NCBI GenBank assembly: GCA_037044905.1
Contig: JBAOKB010000105.1
Location: 558,001-622,000, forward strand
Length of the DNA: 64,000 bases
Origin: Hortaea werneckii
Taxonomy: Eukaryota; Ascomycota; Dothideomycetes; Mycosphaerellales; Teratosphaeriaceae
Direction of reading: 5' to 3'
A program made the translations under genes and the position numbers. The stretch's first letter is position 1. The number at the start of each line of letters is the position of its first letter. The notes under the pieces were generated by a model that saw nothing but the letters and a program-made list of their open reading frames with translations, did not search any database and was not told where the DNA came from. This document shows, one piece after another, positions 56,407-64,000 of this stretch.

Positions 56407-57106
56407 TTTGTTTTCATAAAAGCATCTCATAAAAGTTGCATAGTATTCTGTAACATAGATGTACAACGTTTCTTAGGTAGCTCTTCTCACACTGGCCTGT
56501 ATAGGCCTTTGGGCACTCTTGGCGTCTGTTGGCGGCGATTTCCAGCAATATCACTTCACAGTAGATACATAGTACTTTCAAAGACGGTTTTGAACTTCCC
56601 TCTTATCGAATTCAATTCACCTACCGCTCTTGCCACTATATTTAAGGCACACGTGAATATATATCTTCTCGCTCCTGCCTAGTACGTCATCGCTCGGGTG
56701 AAGTGGGTGTCGCCTGATTCAGGCATCCCCGCAGAACCTCACAGCGGTACGACCGGTATGTACTTGACCATTCACTAAACCTGCACTTCGAGTCACGACA
56801 GGTCTTCCAGACACTTCCGAAGTCAACTTCTTTGTGTCCATGCAGTTGATGTTGCTGCCTGGCCCCTTGACTTCATTTTCTGTTTTCCATACCTCCACGC
56901 TCCTTCCTCCCACCGACATCCACCTCAACTGACGGACTGAAGCGCGCCACAACTACGTCCCCCGGCGCTCCACAGCGAAATACCACAGATCACCCACCAG
57001 CGACTGCATTGCACGTAATAGCAGTACTTGCGCAGCATAACACCACTGTGCGTCTAGCTGCGCGCTGACGGCCTCACACCCTTCGACAGCGACCAATACC
57101 GCTACC
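56407..57106. promoter_or_regulatory. Intergenic and cullin promoter, 0.7 kb
   Basis: Tandem arrangement (MIA40 then cullin, both plus). No ORF is supported. No specific element was recognised. Confidence 0.45.
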
Positions 57107-59487
57107 ATGTCGAAGACTACCGCAAACCCGCCGCCGCCTATGCCGACTTCGAAGGACGATGTTAACGGCACGTGGCGCTTTCTTGAATGGGGCATCGAGC
57201 AGATCATGTCGCATTTGGAGAGCGGCGTCGACCTCAAGACCTACATGTCCCTCTACACTTCCATCCACAACTTCTGTACGGCGCAGAAGGCAGTAGGCCA
57301 AACCAACAATCTGAGCAGCAACCATCGCGGAGCACATTTACTCGGCGAGGAACTCTACCACAGGCTGAACGACTACCTCAAGCGCCACCTGCAAGGCGTG
57401 CATGCGGAGATGGTCAAGCATTCAGATGAGGCGCTGCTCACCTACTACATCTCGCAGTGGAAGCGGTACACGACCGCAGGCTCCTACAACAACCACTTAT
57501 TCAGGTACCTCAACCGTCACTGGGTAAAGAGGGAAATGGATGAAGGGAAGAAGGACATTTACGATATCTACACCTTGCACCTGGTACGATGGAAGGAGGA
57601 CATGTTCGGCAGCACCCAAAACGCGGTCATGGATGCAGTGTTGCGCTTGGTGGAGAAGCAGCGTAATGGCGAGACAATCGAGCAGTCCAAGGTCAAGCAA
57701 GTCGTGGACTCTTTCGTGGCCCTCGGTATCGACGAGGCCGACAGCACCAAGACCAACCTGGAGGTATACCGCCAGTACTTCGAGAAGCCCTACATTGAAG
57801 CTACCCAGAAATATTACCAGAACGAGTCGCAATCGTTCCTGGCAGAGAACTCCGTTGTGGATTACATGAAGAAGGCGGAACGCAGGCTTGATGAGGAGAA
57901 GGAGCGCGTTCCACTCTTCCTACTGGCGGAGATAATGCAGCCGCTTATGAAGTGTTGCGAGGGTGCCCTCATTGCCGATCACGCTGTGCTTATGCGTGAC
58001 GAGTTCCAGATCCTTCTCGACAACGATCGTGAAGAGGACATGGCTCGCATGTATAAGCTTCTTGCTCGTATTCCGGAAGGTCTGGATCCTCTCCGGAGCC
58101 GCTTTGAGAACCACGTCAGGCGCGCAGGTCTCCTCTCTGTGGAGAAGGTGGCCGATCAGGGCGACGGCTTGGAGCCCAAGGCTTATGTCGACGCCCTTCT
58201 TGAAGTGCACACTCAGTACGCTGCTCTTGTTCAGACCGCCTTCACTGGCGAGTCAGAGTTTGTGCGTTCGCTCGACAATGCTTGTCGTGAGTACATCAAC
58301 CGCAACAAAGTCTGCGCTAAGAACTCTGCACGATCACCGCAGATGCTGGCCAAGCACGCCGACAATGTTCTGAAGCGCTCGACCAAGGCTACAGAGGAGG
58401 ATGACATGGAGAAGATGCTCAACCAGGTCATGACCATTTTCAAGTATCTGGAGGACAAGGATGTCTTCCAGAAGTTCTACTCTCAGACTCTGGCCAAGCG
58501 GTTGGTGAACGGCACCTCCGCCTCTCCTGACGCAGAGACATCAATGATCTCCAAGCTCAAGGATGCGTCCGGCTTCGAATACACGAACAAGCTGCAGCGT
58601 ATGTTCCAAGACATGCAGACTTCCAAGGATCTAAACAGTGCCTACGATGAGTGGCTGGATCAGGTCCTGGAGAAAGAAGAGAAGAAGGAGGGTATTGACG
58701 CCAACTACCAAATCCTGGGTACTGGTTTCTGGCCCTTGCAGCCTCCGACCACCACGTTTGTGCCTCCGCCGGCGATTGTCAAGACCTACGAGCGTTTCCA
58801 GAACTTCTACACCAAGAAGCATGGCGGTCGTAAGCTGACTTGGCTATGGCATCTGTGCAAAGGCGAAGTGCGTGCCAACTATGCCAAGATGAACAAGGTG
58901 CCGTACACATTCCAAGTCTCGACATACCAGATGGCCATTCTGCTTATGTTTAACGATTCGGACACCGTCAGTTACGATGATATGGCTGAAGTGACGAAGC
59001 TGCAGAAGGAGACTTTGGATCCGTCCCTGGGTATCATGCTGAAGGCGAAGGTCATCACGGCAAACCCGGAGGGCGCGCCACCTCAGAGCGGGACTACATA
59101 CAGCTTGAACTACGGGTTCAAGAACAAGAAGATCAAGGTTAACCTGAACATTGCCATCAAGTCCGAACAGAAGCAGGAAGTGGAAGACACGCAGAAGACG
59201 ATTGAGGAGGATCGTAAGATGCTTATGCAAGTGAGTCTCATCACATATCATTCCTTGTGCCCTTGCCTTGTCAACATCATGCTAATACATGCTCTCAGTC
59301 CGCCATCGTCCGTATCATGAAGTCCCGCAAGACGATGAAGCACCAGCAACTGGTCGGCGAGACTGTCACGCAAGTCCGTTCGCGCTTCTCGCCTAAGATC
59401 CCAGACATCAAGAAGTGCATCGACATCCTCATCGAGAAGGAGTATCTTGAGCGTCTGGAGAACGACGAGCTCGGCTACCTGGCTTAA
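57107..59487 (+). CDS. culA: Cullin-1, SCF ubiquitin ligase scaffold
   Basis: Two exons (57107-59230, 59299-59487) give 770 residues with no frame break. Starts MSKTTANPPPPMPTSKDDVN. The N-terminal cullin repeats include YTSIHNFCTAQKAVG, which binds SKP1/F-box, and HLLGEELYHRLNDYLKRHL. The cullin homology domain has YLEDKDVFQKFYSQTLAKRL and YQMAILLMFNDSDTVSYDD and binds RBX1. The second exon is the winged-helix Nedd8 domain with IVRIMKSRKTM, K716 being the expected neddylation site, and the typical C-terminus EYLERLENDELGYLA. SCF marks cell-cycle and signalling proteins for degradation. The presence of VGQTNNL near residue 64 and overall length fit cullin-1/CDC53 rather than CUL3 or CUL4. Confidence 0.94.
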
Positions 59488-60575
59488 ACAACCTGTCGTC
59501 TCTGATGGGACCGGCCAAGGAGTGCGGCGAGGGACCAATGGCGTTTTGGGAGGTCAGCTCGCTTTCTTCCTGTCGTAGACTGGCTGCCAATCATGTTCTG
59601 GCTGGCATCATTTACGAACGAGGGTAGAGTTTTGAAGATGATGGATGGATGGGCGGTGTGCACATTTATGATTTAGCATGGCGTAGGCGTTCCGACACTG
59701 TCACTTGCTCCCTTGCGGGCTAGCCTTCTTTTCACGTGGTCGGCCTGGCTGCGTGTTCCGAGCAATGAATGCTAGCTGCTGCATGGATACGCTCTGAATG
59801 CGGCCCCGGGAGTTTGGGGAGGAGAGCTACAGTATCACTAGATCGAGAAACGATTCTGAATGAGTGCTTTGTTATCAGCAGCACAAACGTTATCCTTGTC
59901 GTTATTCTTCTGTCATGCGTTTACCCGTCGCCGTCAACTTCGGTTACACGAGCGACCGGTGCCATGCCACGCGCGCGGCGGCACGCTTTTGGTTTTCTTG
60001 TCTCATATAATTATCAAAATATCACCGATATTCTGGGAAGAGGTGAAACCGTTGTGTACCTGGCAATCGTTCCGGGAGAAGCACGTGCCAGGATGGTGTA
60101 GTGGCGTCGTCGTCTCCGCAACTTTGTAGTCGATCGGGCGGGCGATTTTGTCATCGTCGGCGGCTCGCGAGAGGCGGCGCCCGAGGGAGGGCGGCAGCGA
60201 CCAGCATCATCATCATCACTCACCACCATCACCACCACCTTTCCAGTGACTGACTGATGGATTGCAGAGGCTCAACCGTACAGGCTGAGTTGCCTAATCG
60301 CACCGAGCGACTTGAGAATCCATTCACGTAATTCCAAGGTCCTACGTTGTTTCGGATCTAGACCGCTCGAGCGAGCCCGCGGTCGTAGAACCTCCGTAGC
60401 TTAGTCACTCGGGCGGGACGTGGACGGGCACTCGAGATACAACTTACTTCGATCGACAACAACTCCTTTGAACAGAACAGAAACACCTTAGCATCAGCGG
60501 TCTGTATCGGATCGTCTTGCGCTTTCGATCAATTTTGTCCGCCTCGACCGGCGATGGCGCAAGTCGCGCTGCAAC
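59488..60575. other. Intergenic, 1.1 kb with a CAT/CAC microsatellite
   Basis: No supported gene. A CAT/CAC-type microsatellite lies at 60205-60239. The stretch CCTCCGTAGCTTAGT near 60390 resembles the start of a tRNA but has no T-arm or matching acceptor stem, so it is not called. Confidence 0.45.
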
Positions 60576-62297
60576 ATGGCGCCCGCGTCCCGACTCTTGC
60601 GACGTCTGTCGTCCCCTCCCACCGCGAGACCGAGATGCCAGAGGGACAGGCACAGCCGATCCGTGATGGCTTTCGATGGACGATCGGGCATGGCCACGAT
60701 GGAGAAAAGATGCCTGGGAGCAACTGGTTCGCATCATCAGGAAATCTCATATCAGCCGCAAGGTCTAGGCTCCACCGGGAAGGGTATTCTGATCGGGATG
60801 CTTTCGGCTTTTGGCTCGGCGGCCTTCATCGCGTTCATGGTGGCCGCCGTCTATTTCTTTCGATATACCCAGCGGGGGAGGATTATGTTGGATAGCTTTG
60901 GGAGGCCCGGCGAGTACGATGATGAGCAGCAGTTTTTGAGGGAAGAGGAGGAGGCGTTGGAGGGCATGGATGATATGCAACGGTCTGAATATCAGAGGGC
61001 AAAAGGTATGTCGCTGTGCATGGGAAGGAATTGCTGGATGTGTTGCTGACAGGCTATGTAGCATTCGTGCTTGCCAACCCACCCGAGTCCGTGCAGACCG
61101 ACATCTCGTTATCACAGTTCTTAGCGATACAAGAGAAGGGTGTCTCAGCATGGGAGTTCGAGCCGGAGTTGGAGGTAGCAAATTGTTTTGTTGAAGGCAG
61201 AACCGAGATGAATTCTTTGACTCGGAGTGCAGTGTCCAAAGCAACCTACCGATACCGAAGCAGAACGAGGTCTATTACTGGGAAGCGAAGCTTTGATAAA
61301 CCAGACTCGACACTCGTCAACATTGGCGTAACCACCAAACCCTACCCGCTATTCAGATTACCTGGCTACCACCGGTACTCCATCGCATACACTTCCACCG
61401 GACATCGACGCTTCAACCAACCCTTCTCACCTACCAACTACGGCCCACCTTTCGTGCAAGGAGACGTGATTGGCTGCGGTTACAGACCACGAACTGGCAC
61501 CATCTTCTTCACGCGCAATGGGAAGAGGCTAGAAGAAGTCGCCCATGGCCTTAAAACCCAGAACTTCTTCCCCACTATTGGCGCTAATGGCCCTTGTAAC
61601 GTCCATGTAAACTTCGGCCAAATGGGCTTCGTCTTCATCGAAGCCAATGTGAAGAAATGGGGCCTAGCGCCTCAGACAGGCAGTCTGGCTCCACCGCCTC
61701 CGTATGGAAGCGAAGCCGGCTCCATCTTGCTCGAGGGAGGCCGCGAAGGCGTCCGAGAAGGCCAAGGCTACGTACCTGGACATACACGGACAAGCAGCGC
61801 ACAAGTCAGATTACAAGGACGACCTACCCGGAGTCCAGCTCCCGAACGCTCTCCTACCGACATCTCCCTTTCGCAGCTGAACCTTATGGACTCTGCAACG
61901 TCCGAAGGGGATGAGGGAGAAGAAGACGAGGAGGAGGAGAATGTCGGCGAAGGGACGAGTGAGAATACAAACCCTAGCCAGCAACAACTGATCGACCCGG
62001 GTCTCCCATTCGAACCCCACGAACATCCTCCGCCGGATTACGAGAGCCCTGAAGAACGGGACTGGGACGACGACAACGACGACGATGCCTCGGACTCTAC
62101 CCCGCGCGCTTCCGAGCAGAACGACCAATCAAGGCCGTTACTTGAGAACGAAGGTCAAGATCAGAGTAGTCGACGTCAACGCCAACGCAGTCCGCCTATT
62201 CCCACGTACGAAGCGGCTACGGGCGATATCGAGGCGGGCAGAGGTCGAAGCGCTACTAGGAGCGGTGGACGTCCCCCCTTCTCAGCAACAGCAATAA
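60576..62297 (+). CDS. SPRY-domain Rsp5 adaptor (EAR1/SSH4-like)
   Basis: Two exons (60576-61005, 61062 onward). After an Arg/Ser-rich start comes GLGSTGKGILIGMLSAFGS, a single TM (FIAFMVAAVYFFRYTQRG) and GRPGEYDDEQQFLREEEEAL. The SPRY domain follows: WEFEPELEVANCFVEGRTE, IGVTTKPYPLFRLPGYHRYS, GDVIGCGYRPRTGTIFFTRNG, VHVNFGQMGFVFIEANVKKW. An acidic tail has the PPxY motifs PPPDY and PIPTY, which recruit the Rsp5 ubiquitin ligase. This order matches Ear1/Ssh4, which sort membrane proteins into multivesicular bodies. The literal frame runs on to 62824 through a 14-T run (62496-62509) and unlikely protein. With one C fewer in the C6 run near 62274 the protein ends RPPSQQQQ at 62297, giving about 554 residues, which I prefer. 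Confidence 0.82.
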
Positions 62298-62824
62298 CAA
62301 GGACGTGCTGTTTTTCCGGGAAGATTGCCCGAGGGCCGGATGGTAGGCCGGGCTTTCTATGGCCTCCGCAAGGTCTTTTGGGAGTTGGGATGTTTAGCGT
62401 TTTGGCGTTTTATGTGCGCATGGGAAGGCAACGCGCTGTGGGGTTTACGGCGAACTGCCAATATGAGAACGGGCTACTGGGCTGGAGTGATGGTATTTTT
62501 TTTTTTTTTGTCTGTTTTTCCCAGGTCCTCATCGTTGTGGGTGGCCCCTCTGTAGAAGCCGTTGGCGTTACGCATTGGGACGGGAAGATGAATCGCGCCA
62601 CGGGGTTAATCCTTTTGTTCTGCGGTCGATTGAAGATTTTTTTTCAATTGGACCTGGAAAGGGAGGAGGAAGACATTCCCCTTGTGCGGTTAATGATGAT
62701 GTATATGACTTTCCTACACGCAATCGCATATCCTCTGATCTACTCTATTTCTCACACTTGTGGCTTCTTTGAGCCTTTCCCTTCCCGGGACATTAATACT
62801 CAAATGGTCGAGCAAAGTACGTAG

Positions 62825-63150
62825 ACGGTATTATTCACCGATGGGTTTTTTTTGGTTCGGTCTCTCGGGCTAAATATGTCTTCCATCTTGTGCACATATC
62901 AGGGCTTACTTGTTGACCCACCCTTTATCCCCTCACTTTCTCAATCGCCGACCGAACACTTCCTCTGTATGCGGGGTTCGTCGATGCGACTCCTTGCGTG
63001 GGAAATGAGGGAGAACTCTCCATCGTCGCTCTAGTCAGCACTGCTACCGCAAAATCATTGCGAGCCTGATTCAGCCATTGTTTTTCCAGAGGTCCTTTTC
63101 TGACTTCAAGGAGTCAAATACACGCGGAGCAGACTCCATGCCTGAGATTG
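62825..63150. other. Intergenic, about 0.33 kb (0.85 kb if the adaptor ends at 62297)
   Basis: No ORF with features. The upstream limit of the GH115 gene is uncertain, so a first exon could lie here. Confidence 0.35.
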
Positions 63151-64000
63151 ATGCTCCGTGCCCTTAATGTTACAGCAGTCGACAATTACACGATGTTTGA
63201 GCCTGATATTGTGCGATTCAGTGCCACGGATAACGATGGTACCTGCCTCAACGATGCCTGTATTATCGTTGCGAAGAATGATATACCCCGGTGTCAAAAA
63301 GGCTGCTTACAATCTCTCCAAGGACTTAGGTACCGTGCTAAATCAAGCACCGACTGCTATCCATGAGACTGGGCTTGGTGAGCAAGACGCTTTTCCAGCA
63401 ACTAATACGGCCATAATCGTTGGCAGCATAGACGCTAGTCCGATCCTGAAACGCCTTGCAGAGAATGGCAAGATCGATTTCCAAAGCTTACAAGGGAAGT
63501 GGGAATCTTTACATGACCAGCGTCGTGAAGGACCCTCTTGAAGGTATCCAGCACGCTCTTGTCATTGCCGGCAGTGACAAGCGAGGTGCGATTTACGGCA
63601 TCTATACGCTCTCTGAACAGATTGGTATTTCCCCGTACGTACTACACTGCATCTCTGAAGCCTGGCATAGGCAACTCTAGGTCCACAGTCTGATAGCCTT
63701 GTAGCTGGCACTGGTGGGCAGACGTCTTGCCTCGAAAACGAGAAGCTGTGTTCGCTCCTCATCAGACCACCCAGCATGGTGAGCCGAGCGTGAAGTACAG
63801 AGGCATCTTCCTTAATGACGAAGCACCATCTCTTACTGGATGGGTGCTGGAGAAGTTTGGGAAGTACAATTCTCAGTTTTATGAGAAGGTGTTTGAGCTT
63901 TTGCTGCGGTTGAAGGTACTCCATCTTCAAGTCTCCAAGGACCGGTATTACTGTTACAAGCTACTGATTGGCTGTAGGCAAACTACATGTGGCCCGCCAT
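63151..64000 (+). CDS. Glycoside hydrolase family 115 (xylan alpha-glucuronidase), 5' part, frameshifted
   Basis: The gene leaves the window at 64000. Visible exons are about 63151-63634, 63705-63915 and 63978 onward. N-terminal domain: IVRFSATDNDGTCLND, ACIIVAKNDIP, then GVKKAAYNLSKDLGTVL, then LQGKWES, DPLEGIQHALVIAGSDKRG, AIYGIYTLSEQIGISPWHWW (joined across an intron), VKYRGIFLNDEAPSLTGW and ANYMWPA. The block ending in YRGIFLNDEAP...W and the WHWWADV motif are diagnostic of GH115 alpha-glucuronidases acting on glucuronoxylan. One extra base near 63286-63289 (a C4 run) and another near 63508-63514 break the frame. Similarity resumes after each. The start at 63151 is provisional: no signal peptide is visible, though family members are usually secreted, so an upstream exon may be missing. 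Confidence 0.78.

Noticed and set aside
60205..60239. CAT/CAC microsatellite
   Set aside because: Ordinary simple repeat outside genes; noted as a landmark only.
60385..60420. tRNA-like stretch CCTCCGTAGCTTAGT
   Set aside because: No T-arm (GGTTCGA) and no complementary acceptor stem downstream.

Overview
The window is a filamentous ascomycete (Pezizomycotina) chromosome segment, most likely from a Dothideomycete. The main signs are spliceosomal introns of about 48-70 bases with GTRNGT donors and CTRAC branch sites, about 50% GC, dense genes on both strands, and fungus-only families (eEF3, LaeA-like methyltransferases, X325/Bim1-like proteins, EAF7, Mia40 with an N-terminal membrane anchor). 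The class assignment is inference. 29 protein genes are supported. No tRNA, rRNA, transposon or CRISPR was seen.

Layout. 0-5 kb: the 5' end of a cytochrome P450 facing away from a LaeA-like methyltransferase, then an 8-exon sugar transporter. 7.5-10.8 kb: a ferric/cupric reductase with a Met-rich N-terminus, divergent from an X325/Bim1-like copper-binding surface protein. 11.2-25 kb: a gamma-tubulin complex protein, a second MFS transporter, EAF7, a YVC1-type TRP channel, a YjlB-like cupin, an unknown protein and an alcohol dehydrogenase. 26.2-33.7 kb: eEF3, an Hsp70-like ATPase and a divergent AIG1-like GTPase. 34.4-42 kb: a GVP36-like BAR protein, a secreted MRJP/yellow-like protein, a Ctr copper transporter, a glycolipid transfer protein and a small protein with two Cys-rich repeats. 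42-64 kb: tartrate dehydrogenase, a pentapeptide-like protein, P5A-ATPase SPF1, transportin KAP104, thiamine pyrophosphokinase, MIA40, cullin-1, an EAR1/SSH4-like Rsp5 adaptor and the 5' part of a GH115 glycosidase.

Two themes stand out. First, copper acquisition: a metalloreductase, an X325 copper binder and a Ctr transporter lie within 31 kb. Mac1-like TGTGCTCA / TTGCTCA sites lie in the reductase-X325 intergenic region and, as a cluster of five, upstream of the Ctr gene. Together they could reduce, capture and import copper. A small Cys-repeat protein 3 kb from the Ctr gene may be another metal binder. Second, sequence quality: at least 18 one-base indels break reading frames in conserved and mostly essential genes (eEF3, SPF1, KAP104, THI80, MIA40 and others). 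The protein similarity continues in a new frame right after each one, so these look like uncorrected sequencing errors rather than pseudogenes. Gene ends given below take the frameshifts into account.
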